A stretch of DNA of 64,000 nt from Diploptera punctata (Eukaryota; Arthropoda; Insecta; Blattodea; Blaberidae), in contig JASPKZ010005708.1 of the NCBI GenBank assembly GCA_030220185.1, positions 301,501 through 365,500 of the forward strand, written 5' to 3'. The position numbers and the translations under genes are program-made. Numbering within the stretch: position 1 is the stretch's first letter; every line of letters begins with the position of its first letter. Positions 54,847 to 63,697 of the stretch are shown piece after piece. Below the pieces are notes generated by a model. That model was not told where the DNA came from and searched no databases. It was given only the letters and a program-made list of their open reading frames with translations.

Positions 54847-55892
54847 TTGTATTGATGAAGTCATATCACATTTCATACCTGACCTCCCATTAACTTGGAA
54901 AGAACCCTTGCATAATAAATTAATAATAATTATACTTGAACATCTGTGTCATGTTTTATTAAACCACGCGATATTTGCTACCAATTGTGCCGCATTTATA
55001 AACCATGATCTGCAAACCAAAGATTGCGCTGCCGTGTATCGTCTTTTGTTTCCTTAGTATATATATTAGCCTTGAGTTCATAACAATCAGGATTATTCAA
55101 AAGCCTTTGCCCGGGCCCATGAGAGGCAAAGATTGATTCATCTTTTCTTTCTAAGTACTTAAACATCAATCAACAATAGATTTTAAAGCTCTGTAGTAAT
55201 CTATGATACTTAGCTAAGCTGAAAGTAGTGTTATTATTAACCATGAAAGCTAGACGGAAAAAAGAAGTTTGTATGATCTCCTAAATAAGTAAGCGTGTAT
55301 AAGGGAATATGCCAAACAGCAGTATACACACAATTAAACATTATATATAAAAAATTATGTTTAATACAAATTGTACGTCTGAAGTATTAGAAAAATATAA
55401 TTAAATAAAAGTATTAATCATTCCTGAATTAAAAAACATAATAATTATTAACATAAAAAAATATCATAACTCACTCAAACAACTTCACACACATACTTTC
55501 AGTCCTTGCCAGGGTGGCTTTCCCTGGTCCACCGGACCAAAAACTCAAAGCACGCCACTCGTGTCCTCCAGACGACGTTGTTGCAACCAAAATTTGCGAT
55601 CAAATGATTATGTTCTGAATGTGCGCATCATATTTGAGCGTTCCGAGGTAGAAGGGGAGATGTGCAGTACAATCAGCGCAGTATGAGAGGTAAAAAGGAG
55701 AGTGGGGGTAGATGCAGAGAGAAGGGAAATTGGCATAGTTCACAAATCTTTCAGTTAAAGGAGGATAACGGCACTGATGCTACGAACCGAAAATTGTCTT
55801 GACTTGTATTGATGAAGTCGTATCACATTTCATACCTGACCTCCCATTAACTTGGAAATAACCCTTGCATAATAAATTAATAATAATTATAC
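54847..55892. repeat. 89-bp direct repeats flanking 868 bp
   Basis: Two copies (54847-54935 and 55804-55892) differ at about two positions. They read TTGTATTGATGAAGTC...TAATAATTATAC. The segment between is unlike its surroundings at 55490-55790 (GC-rich, with CCTCCAGACGACG). The repeats lack TG...CA ends, so they are not typical LTRs. Confidence 0.7.
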
Positions 55893-55923
55893 GTGTTTTA
55901 TATCAATAAATGTTATAATTTTT

Positions 55924-56331
55924 AGGGGTCCTCATCTAGGGGATATGTGGATGGCGACCACAAGGTGCCCAAGCTGTGCAAAACATTTCTTCCACTTACT
56001 TGTGTTTTGCACTCTTTTAACTTTACTATCTAATCTCTCTTGGTTAACTCTTGTTTTTTCGACCCCGACGCTATTAGGGCATCCGAGGGCTAGGGAGTCC
56101 TTCCTTTCTTCCATTTCTTCTTTCCTTTATTTTCTTTTCTTCTCCAGAAAAGCCTGACCAGAGGCTATAAGATGGCAGCCCCATCACTGGTCTTGCCTTC
56201 CTTTGGCCAGCAACCATTCGAAGGGACTACTATTATGCTTTCAAGTTTTATACGAGAATTTCCCATAAGGGAAAATTTTCTATAGGATCATAACAGGCCT
56301 CGGCCTAATACTTGGAAGGAAGAAGAAGATT
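55924..56331 (+). repeat. Retroelement 3' end with GAAGAA tail, copy 2
   Basis: Near-identical to 18664-19083 apart from small indels, again ending TACTTGGAAGGAAGAAGAAG. It lies 31 bp after the second 89-bp direct repeat. Confidence 0.65.
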
Positions 56332-56769
56332 GTAATTAAACTCACAAACATACTGAATTACCATTGTCCTTTTCTTGCCTGGTCCATCATCAGTGCTTCC
56401 ATCCGGCTTTCTCCTTCGCTTTTTAGTAATAGAAAATTCATCTGGCCGCCTTACAAGGGCTGCGCAGATATAGTTGGGTGGTGGGTTTGCCACCTTACAG
56501 CCTCCCAACTTGCTTCAGTTTTGTTTTTTAGGGTGCATCTACAAAATTGGCTGTGTGTAAAATAGGTGCAATTCTAATAGGCCATGTAAAGTGTCTGAAA
56601 TTATTTCCTTTATTTTATTTGTTTGATTTAAATTGTGTTGATATAACATTCTGTGCAGTGTTGCTGAAAATATAAGAAATAAAATGGCATATCGACTCAA
56701 GTGGTAGATAGAAAAATAATAATTAGGAATGTTTTTTGTTCCTCTTGTAAAATTACTTTTCCTTCACAT
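56332..56769. other. No gene recognised
   Basis: A minus-strand frame at 56305-56508 (KRRRKPDGSTDDGPGKKR) is basic but matches no family I know. Confidence 0.3.
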
Positions 56770-57275
56770 AGCCAGTTTTTCAGGCGCAATGATGATGATA
56801 AATAAAATGTGCAGACTGTGATAAGATTCACATAGAGAAAACAAAAAAGAAATTTAAACATTAGAACTAAAGAACACATAAGGAATGTAAATAATGGGGA
56901 AGTAGAAAAATCTGCAGTGACTGCTCACGTTTGGTCACAAAAACACAAAATAGATGTAAACAAAATTATTAAAACAGTTAGAAAACAAAAATGAACTCAC
57001 CATATGGGAAAAAATCTACATACAGAAGAACAAGGAAAGAATTATGAATTTTGAAATTCCCGGAGAAAGGAACATCATTAGTAAATTCATTGGACCAGAG
57101 GCAGAGAGAGCAGGAATCAAGAAATGGCCGACAACTTGAGAAAATTCAGTCTGTAATCGCTGATGATGGGGCTCAGAAGCCTTGAAACATATGTTCGACA
57201 AAAAAACCATAAGCGGTAAGAATGTATAGAGAAAATGTCTTAATTATTAAACAGACCTCTTAATGTTACTTCCTA
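56770..57275 (+). mobile_element. PLE fragment: GIY-YIG domain to 3' end
   Basis: Shifted + strand frames give KCADCDKIHIEKTKKKFKH, EVEKSAVTAHVW, IWEKIYIQKNKERIMNFEIP and NIISKFIGPEAERAG, then a hammerhead and the CAGACCTCTTAATGTTACTT family end. The clearest view of the family A 3' order: endonuclease, conserved tail, ribozyme, terminus. Confidence 0.75.
57157..57198 (+). ncRNA. Hammerhead-like motif, C3-G8 type
   Basis: Stem I UCG/CGA, core CUGAUGA at 57160-57166, extra U, stem II GGGGCU/AGCCUU, GAAA at 57184-57187, palindromic stem III ACAUAUGU, cleavage base U at 57195. All core bases present. Confidence 0.75.
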
Positions 57276-57368
57276 TTGTATTTTAAAATAAATCCTATTT
57301 CCTTATTCAGTTAATACTGCTTAATTTATCTTAAATCAAATTTATTTCTGGTGGGTAATTCTGAATAT

Positions 57369-57640
57369 TGGTGAAGATGAACAGAAAAAACTATGATATA
57401 AAGGCTATGGAAAAAAGTAGTGGCAGAGGTCAAATTCTCAAAATTGACCTACGTTCAAGCTTGCAGAAATTATGGTGTACTAAATTCTACGCTCCATGAC
57501 ATTGTGAATGAAAAATGGAAGAGTAATAAACTTGGAAGACCTACTGTGTTTAATGAAACTGAAGAGAAACAACTTGCAGAAGACTGGACTTTTCCATTGG
57601 GTGACATGATTTCAAGGTTAGTGGTAAAGGGGTTTCTTGC
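57369..57640 (+). pseudogene. pogo/Jerky-type HTH fragment
   Basis: Frame 57420-57671: KLTYVQACRNYGVLNSTLHD, then KLGRPTVFNETEEKQLAEDW and FPLGDMISRLVV. This is the psq-type helix-turn-helix and the start of the second DNA-binding domain of pogo/Tigger or domesticated Jerky/CENP-B relatives. It ends where the LINE begins. Confidence 0.65.
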
Positions 57641-57688
57641 TAGCCAGGGAAGGAAAAAAAAAATGCAATAACATACCAGAAATCAACT

Positions 57689-58435
57689 GAATTAGGACTG
57701 GAAGTAAATATCAATAAAACTAAATATATGGTCACACGTAGAAATGCATTATATAATGGAAATGGACAGCTAATGACAAATGAGGGAAATTTTGAGGAAG
57801 TGGCTGAATTCAAATACCTAGGAACAATAATCACAAGTAGGAATGAGATGCACAAAGAAATTAAACATAGGCTCAATTCTGCAAATGCGTGCTATTATGC
57901 ATTGCAGAGACTCTTGATGTCCCAACTACTTTCAAAAAATGTTATGCTGAAAATATATAAAACTATTATTCTACCTATTATATTATATGGGTGCGAAACA
58001 TGGACTCTTACTTTAAGGGAGGAAATGAGATTACGAGTTTTTGAGAATAAAGTTCTTAGGAAAATTTTTGGACCAAAGAGAGATGAACAGACAGGTGAAA
58101 TGGAGAAGACTATATAACAATGAACTACATGGTCTTTATAGGAAGCCAGATATGATAAGAACAGTTAAGTCTCGTAGACTGCGATGGGCAGGACATGTTG
58201 CGCGTATGGGGAATGAAAGACGTGCACAGAAGCTTCTTGTAGGAAAGCCAGAGGGAAAACGCCCAGTTGGTAGACCAAGAATGAGGTGGGAGAACAACAT
58301 TAACTATGATTTGAGGGAAGTAGATTATACAGGGAATGATTGGAAAGCATTAGCTCAAGATAGGGATGTATGGAGAGCTTATATCCGCGTGGCCATCAAC
58401 CTATGGGTTCGATAGTACCAGTGAGTAAGTAAGTA
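57689..58435 (+). mobile_element. LINE 3' end with GTAA tail
   Basis: Same family as 33170-33898 and colinear with it. One frameshift at about 58095-58110 splits it into frames 57728-58117 and 58041-58415. Flanked by ACCAGAAATCAACT at 57675-57688 and 58436-58449. Confidence 0.87.
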
Positions 58436-58451
58436 ACCAGAAATCAACTTG

Positions 58452-58556
58452 ATTAAATCAGTCCTGGACAAGCTGACGATAAGACAAAAGTGTTTTGAAA
58501 CATGTCCTAAAAGAACTCAACTTTTATGAGGTAAGATGCTACAGACTCACCTTATT
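58452..58556 (+). mobile_element. PLE end fragment with hammerhead
   Basis: Contains the motif at 58471-58508, then ACTTTTATGAGGTAAGATGC, the family terminal phrase. No second arm found. Confidence 0.55.
58471..58508 (+). ncRNA. Hammerhead-like motif, C3-G8 type
   Basis: Stem I AG/CU, CUGACGA at 58473-58479, extra U, stem II AAGAC/GUUUU, GAAA at 58497-58500, palindromic stem III ACAUGU, cleavage base C. Confidence 0.65.
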
Positions 58557-58651
58557 TATTTAGAATTTTCATGTTTCTTAATCTTTAGCTCTACCTGCTT
58601 AGGCTAGTGTCCTGAAAGCCAAGTTTCTCAATCTTCATTTGCTCTAACAAC

Positions 58652-59014
58652 TTTTTTTTTTTTTTTGCAAATGCCCCAGATTGTCTTTCGACATTCCTGA
58701 TTTCTCTCCTGGCATGGCGTACTTGTAACCCACTTCTGAGATTGGGGCACCTGGAAGACGGGTTATGTTGTCCCGATGATAAGATGGGTGATGATGGTAA
58801 TGGTACGCCAGGAGAGTCCCTAATCCTAAACTTAATTTAAGATGAATATGAATGATGATGATGATTGCGATGACCATATGATTTCGGGGACCATTTGGGC
58901 CTTAAAGTTTTCCTGATATTTGTCTTGCAGATGAGGAAAAACCTCACCCAGAAAAACTGTCCCGACCGGGGATCGAACCCGGGCCTGCTGCATGGCAAGG
59001 CAGCATGCTACCTC
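58652..59014 (-). repeat. SINE with tRNA-like head, reversed
   Basis: Poly-T at 58652-58667 (tail complement) and head with B box GGTTCGATCCCCGG; the head is cut about 20 bp short. Same family as 17105-17475. Confidence 0.75.
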
Positions 59015-59139
59015 GTACTTTTTTGAGTTTAATAACTTGGTTTAATTTCTAATAGAATTCATCAAATCAAACAGATTTGCCCAGTCAACAAAATGAATTA
59101 GTTAAAGTAAAGATTATGAAATCTACATGAATATTAATG

Positions 59140-59262
59140 AGGCTTCAATTTAATAAATACAAAAATTGGCTGAAGATAGGAACAACTGTTCCAGAACCCA
59201 TAGTCCTGTGCTTTGAAGAACATGAAGTTTATCAGGTGAGATAATGATCTATTTTATTTAAT
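59140..59262 (+). mobile_element. PLE end fragment with hammerhead
   Basis: Hammerhead-like motif at 59167-59208, then CATGAAGTTTATCAGGTGAG terminal phrase. Related to 49400-49480. Confidence 0.55.
59167..59208 (+). ncRNA. Hammerhead-like motif, C3-G8 type
   Basis: CUGAAGA at 59170-59176, extra U, stem II GGAACA/UGUUCC, an A, GAAC, then ACCCAUAGU and C. Stem III is weaker than in the other copies. Confidence 0.5.
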
Positions 59263-59274
59263 AACTATGTTTGT

Positions 59275-59495
59275 TAAGTTATGTAGATAGGAAATAACAC
59301 TATGAGGTTTTTTAATATTGTTTATTTTTTATTATTTCACTCACCTCATACTTCATAATTCATAGCAGACCCTGGGTTTCTTCACATCTTTTGTGACATT
59401 CTCAATGCTGTGTCACGTTCACAAAAGATGTGAAGAAACCCAGGGTCTGCTATGAATTATGAAGTATGAGGTGAGTGAAATAATAAAAAATAAAC
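59275..59495. mobile_element. Minimal PLE palindrome, 12-bp TSD
   Basis: 221 bp between exact copies of AACTATGTTTGT (59263-59274, 59496-59507). Starts TAAGTTATGTAGATAGGAAA, identical to the start of 44529-45092. The left arm has a complete hammerhead; the right arm lost its core. Confidence 0.85.
59365..59408 (-). ncRNA. Hammerhead-like motif, U3-A8 type
   Basis: Minus strand: GCA/UGC stem I, UUGAGAA, extra U, stem II UCACA/UGUGA, GAAA, stem III ACCC-A-GGGU, cleavage base C. Confidence 0.66.
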
Positions 59496-59643
59496 AACTA
59501 TGTTTGTACCTGTTTATGAACACAATACTGAAATTATTATACCCAGGCAAGCTATTTGGATGTAATAGTTTTTTTTAATTATTAATGAGTTGGATATTTT
59601 GACTCACCTCATATTTCTTGATTTTCCAACTGAGAGTTGGAAT

Positions 59644-59683
59644 GCATTGAAAGTGTTGCGCAAAAGCAACGAAACCAGTCTGC
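59644..59683 (+). ncRNA. Hammerhead-like motif, U3-A8 type
   Basis: GCA/UGC stem I, UUGAAAG at 59647-59653 (A9 to G), extra U, stem II GUUGC/GCAAC, GAAA, ACCAGU, C. Confidence 0.55.
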
Positions 59684-59728
59684 ATAAAAATCAAGACCTT
59701 TCAATGCATTCCAATTCTCAGTTGGAAT

Positions 59729-59768
59729 ACATTGAAAATGTCGTGCAAAAGCGATGAAACCGGTTTGC
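59729..59768 (+). ncRNA. Hammerhead-like motif, U3-A8 type
   Basis: UUGAAAA at 59732-59738, extra U, stem II GUCGU/GCGAU, GAAA at 59756-59759, palindromic stem III ACCGGU, cleavage base U. Confidence 0.6.
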
Positions 59769-59797
59769 ATAAAAATCAAGAAATATCAGGTTGGAAT

Positions 59798-59837
59798 GCA
59801 TTGAAAATGTCTCGCAAAAGCGACGAAATCAGTCTGC
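59798..59837 (+). ncRNA. Hammerhead-like motif, U3-A8 type
   Basis: GCA/UGC stem I, UUGAAAA at 59801-59807, extra U, stem II GUC.C/G.GAC, GAAA at 59825-59828, AUCAGU, C. Confidence 0.55.
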
Positions 59838-60488
59838 ATAAAAATCAAGAAATATGAGGTGGATCAAAATATCCAACTCATTAATAATTAAAATAAACCT
59901 CATATGTTTTGTCTGGACTGGAATTTCAACCTAAAATCTCCAGCTTTACACATTGGCAAATTCAGACATTGTGCTACTCAGACAATCCAGTGGCAGACAC
60001 AAATTTCTCTCTATTTGAAATCCCCACATATTAGTTAACTTCTATTCACATTACAACAGGTTGCTTCTACTAAGAAGACATTATGATGTCATATCAGCTA
60101 ATTATGAACATACAGTAATACTGAAATGTACTCATACAAGCTATTCACATGCAATAGTTAATAAAACTAAAGAGAATTTTTTTTTGAACCCAAGATCTCT
60201 AGCTGGCGAACTATTCACATTTTTTTGTTAATTAAATTAATATTGAGAAGCTAAAGCTATTACTATGATAGAAATAAGTAAATTAATGAACACAATTAAA
60301 TTATTGTAAATCAGTGGTAAAGAGAAAATGGAAAGCTAAAGGTTCGGGGTTCGATTCCCGGTTCAGGCAAACATTTTTCTCTTTACCATTGATTTACAAT
60401 AATTTAATCGTGTTCATTAATTTACTTATTTCTATCATAGTAATAGCTTTAGCTTCTCAATATTAATTTAATAAATAATGTTATAGCT

Positions 60489-60883
60489 AAGGGAGGAAAG
60501 GAGATTACAAGTATTTGAGAATAAAGTACTTAGGAAAATTTTTGGACCAAAGAGAGATGAACAGACAGGTGAATGGAGAAGACTACATAACAATGAACTA
60601 CATGGTCTTTATAGGAAGCCAGATTTAATAAGAACAGTTAAGTCTCGTAGACTGCGATGGGCAGGACATGTTGCACATATGGGGAATGAAAGACTTGCAT
60701 GGAAGCTTCTTGTAGGAAAGCCAGAGGGAAAACGTCCAGTTGGTAGACCAAGAATGAGATGGGAGAATAACATTAACTATGATTTGAGGGAAGTAGATTG
60801 GAAAACTTTAGCTCAGGATAGGGATGTATGGAGAGCTTGTGGCCATGCACCTATGGGTTCGATAGTGCCAGTGAGTAAGTAAG
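60489..60883 (+). mobile_element. LINE 3' end with GTAA tail
   Basis: Same family as 33170-33898, 5' truncated at REERRLQVFENKVL. It lacks 18 bp in the YTGND region (reads DYDLREVDWKTLAQD-like). Flanked by TATAGCT at 60482-60488 and 60884-60890. Confidence 0.82.
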
Positions 60884-61022
60884 TATAGCTGTGTGGAGTC
60901 CCTTCATGTCTTCTTCAGGTAGAAGCCATTCATTATGTATTTGTGAATGATGATTCATTGCAATTGAATGTGGGACCAGTAGAGTTAGGTAAAGGAAAGA
61001 TTTCTGCTTGGATGGGAATGAA

Positions 61023-61095
61023 GCCTGGATTAGCTCAGTGGACAGAGCATTAGCACGGAATGCTAAAGGTTCGGGGTTCGATTCCAGGTTCATGC
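61023..61095 (+). repeat. tRNA-like unit
   Basis: Close to 42559-42631, with GCACGGAATGC in the anticodon arm and a T arm GGTTCGATTCCAGG. Followed by AAACATTTTTCTC. Confidence 0.6.
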
Positions 61096-61110
61096 AAACA
61101 TTTTTCTCTT

Positions 61111-61983
61111 TACGATTAATTTACACATTTTTTTTGGCCTGAGTACATTAATTTCAATATTGTGTTTGTAGATAGCTGATACAGGGTAACCGCTGAAAAG
61201 TGGAGAGGCCCTCAAAAGTAAGATAGCTGATACGCCATACAATAAATCCCATCATGTCTTCTTAGTAGAATAAACCAGTTGTAATGTGAATAGAAATTCA
61301 CTACCACAGCTATATAGGGAGTTCAAATAGAGAGAAATTTGTGTCTGGTCCTGGATTGTCTGAGTAGCATCATAAGTGGTTATACTAATTCTGAGCTAAG
61401 TTCTAGTTGTACTATAAACAAATTTGCATAAGGTATTATTCTGCTGACTCTGTCTAATGGGTGAACTGTGGTACTGCTCTAGTTAGTGAATTGTGTATGA
61501 AAGTGTCAACAGAAACACTGTTTTTAGGCAACATCATATTTTTTGGGGAAATAAGACTGAATACAAGATAATATGATACCAATAATTAGGAACTTCCTCC
61601 ATTTATTAATTATTTATTTGTGACAAAATTATTTGGTGTTATAGAAATTATTAGAATGTCCCATAGCTATTTCCTTTGCCACTCAGAATGTCTTCGCAAT
61701 TTATTACTTTTTTTTTATTTCGTTCAACAAATTCAAACTCTACCTCATCCAGAAATGCACAGAAACTAGTCTTTTTAAAGATCAGCAAGTCGGGATCACT
61801 ATTTATAGAAGATATTTTATTTATAGTCTTTTCTAAAAAAAACAATGCACTTACCACTTACAAACTCGAACTGAACTTCAAGCCTAAGTTTATGCTTTTT
61901 CTCTGGTGTCAATAGATATCCTTTATTTCAGTGACATGCATTCAACCCCAGCACTGCTGGGGTAATTAGTATATTAATAATTT
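61111..61983. other. No gene seen
   Basis: AT-rich; 61250-61380 resembles the PLE-associated tRNA-like remnants at 59925-60080 in reverse. Nothing else supported. Confidence 0.4.
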
Positions 61984-61992
61984 AGTATTAAA

Positions 61993-62330
61993 AATACATG
62001 GACAGTGACAACACAACAATCTGCCAGGATACAAGCTGCTGAAATGAGATTCCTCAGACCAATAGCAGGATATCAAAGAACAGACAAAAAACATAACACA
62101 AAAATAAGACAGCAACTAAAAATAGAGGAATTAAACTCAACAATAGAGAAATACAGAACAAACTAGAAAGAACACTTGGCAAGGATGACTGAGAATGGAG
62201 TACCAAAAGCAGCATACAACTATTCACCACGAGGAAGAAGAAGTTTGGGAAGACCAAGGAAAAGATGGAAAGAGCAGCAATTTGGAGCTGGAACAGGCTA
62301 ATAAATAAGCCTAAACCGTGATGAAGAAGA
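61993..62330 (+). mobile_element. LINE 3' end with GAA tail
   Basis: + strand frames read AARMRFLRPIAGYQRTDKK-like sequence, then GRRSLGRPRKRWKEQ; tail GATGAAGAAGA. Flanked by AGTATTAAA at 61984-61992 and 62331-62339. Same family as 40488-40909. Confidence 0.78.
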
Positions 62331-62399
62331 AGTATTAAATATATATATATTTGCCAAATTCCATTAAAATCAATTACACATGAACATAGGTATTCAAAA

Positions 62400-62655
62400 T
62401 TCCTGCCGTGCCAGCAGGCATGTATCGCATTCTGTTTGACAGAGCCATCTGCATATTTACATAATCTCCATACTGAAACACAGTGTTTCCTCTATGTTAT
62501 CCCCACCAACACCAGCTATTGTGCTACAGATGAATCTGTGCAAGCCTGGTTCAAGCGAATTGCATCACTGCCTGCTACATCCAGCGATAATCCACTAGTC
62601 GAAGCTTGTGTCTTATTCCAATCTTCCATTGACTTTTTATTGAATACTAGCTAGC
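62400..62655. other. GC-richer block of unknown origin
   Basis: About 250 bp of balanced base composition in an AT-rich setting. A + strand frame of 72 codons (62436-62654) has no family I recognise. It may be a fragment of a mobile element. Confidence 0.3.
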
Positions 62656-62960
62656 TGTACCCAGTTAATGTCACAACACAAATAAGAATACATTTGATGA
62701 AAAAAAACGTGATTGGCTGATTTGGGAAGCACCAATTCCTCAATAATGGAATTTTTTGAAATAACATTTCTTAATTTATAAAATTTAATTTATGCTAGTT
62801 ATATTTTTACAAAATACAAATAAATAAATAAAATTATGCAGTACGTTTGTTCAGCTGTAGCAACCTCTTAATTTAAAAAGCTTTATTTATATTATATAAA
62901 TGAATAACAATTGGATTATTATGAACGTGTATATATTATTTTTAAAGAGAAAAATTATAC

Positions 62961-63033
62961 GCTCAGACCGGGACTTGAACCCGGGACCCTTGGTTTTCTA
63001 GTCCAAGTGCTCTACCATTTGAGCTACCTGAGC
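62961..63033 (-). repeat. tRNA-like unit with complete cloverleaf
   Basis: Minus strand: acceptor GCTCAGG/TCTGAGC (seven pairs with one G-U), D arm GCTC/GAGC, anticodon stem TTGG/CCAA with loop containing CTAGAAA (U33 present, anticodon AGA), T arm CCGGG/CCCGG. A short variable loop is wrong for serine, so this is tRNA-like rather than a functional tRNA-Ser. Confidence 0.65.
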
Positions 63034-63263
63034 AAGTACCGATCTAAACGCAAATCTTTCTCTATATACGTTGAAATTCCCGCCCCAAATGCTTTGAAGC
63101 CTTTTGCTTCTATCTTTGCAAATGGCGGCTCCTATATTAAGAAGACATATTTGGGAATTATACATTACATTATAAATGCCAGTACGGCTATTTTCGATGT
63201 TTTTATTATTAATTTCATACATCTCAATGATGGATAAATCATATTTAAAGAGAAAAATTATAC

Positions 63264-63336
63264 GCTCAGACCGGGACTTGAACCCGGGACCCTTGGTTTT
63301 CTAGTCCAAGTGCTCTACCATTTGAGCTACCTGAGC
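63264..63336 (-). repeat. tRNA-like unit, tandem duplicate
   Basis: Same sequence as 62961-63033, 303 bp further on. Confidence 0.65.
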
Positions 63337-63593
63337 AAGTACCGATCTAAACGCAAATCTTTCTCTATATACGTTGAAATTCCCGCCCCAAATGCTTTGA
63401 AGCCTTTTGCTTCTATCTTTGCAAATGGCGGCTCCTATATTAAGAAGACATATTTGGGAATTATACATTACATTATAAATGCCAGTACGGCTATTTTCGA
63501 TGTTTTTATTATTAATTTCATACATCTCAATGATGGATAAATCATTATTTTTGGTCTGGACATCTTACCTCAATATTAATGTTGATTTGTTCT

Positions 63594-63632
63594 TGGACAT
63601 GTTTCAAAACAATTCTGTTTTATCGTCAGCTT
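63594..63632 (-). ncRNA. Hammerhead-like motif, C3-G8 type
   Basis: Minus strand: CUGACGA, extra U, stem II AAAACA/UGUUUU with loop GAAU, GAAA, palindromic stem III ACAUGU, cleavage base C. Confidence 0.68.
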
Positions 63633-63658
63633 TCCCAGACTCACGGGAAGTCTGGGAA

Positions 63659-63697
63659 AGCTGACGATAAAACAGAATTGTTTTGAAACATGTCCAA
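63659..63697 (+). ncRNA. Hammerhead-like motif, C3-G8 type
   Basis: Mirror of 63594-63632: CUGACGA at 63661-63667, perfect six-pair stem II, GAAA at 63685-63688, ACAUGU at 63688-63693, C at 63694. Stem I is short. Confidence 0.68.

Larger units (their letters stand above)
59570..59910 (+). mobile_element. PLE end block with three tandem hammerheads
   Basis: A reversed end (GACTCACCTCATATTTCTTG) is followed by three + strand repeats of about 80 bp, each GTTGGAATGCATTGAAA...CATAAAAATCAAG with a hammerhead-like motif, closing with AATATGAGGTGG and AACCTCATATGTTTTG. Confidence 0.7.
60230..61110. mobile_element. PLE composite with tRNA-like units, split by a LINE
   Basis: Palindrome 60230-60475 (AGCTAAAGCTATTACTATGA arms, about 110 bp) around a 3' half tRNA-like unit (60327-60367), then a LINE (60489-60883), then sequence matching 42430-42640 with a full tRNA-like unit at 61023-61095. 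Confidence 0.6.

Noticed and set aside
54847..55892. 89-bp repeats as LTRs
   Set aside because: They lack TG...CA ends, and no primer-binding site or gag/pol sequence was seen between them.
33920..63336. Functional tRNA genes
   Set aside because: Cloverleaf folds are good, but most units have C instead of U at position 33. The apparent anticodons (GGA, AGA) would need a long variable arm, and the units occur in broken, inverted and tandem forms inside transposon insertions. They are annotated as tRNA-like repeats.
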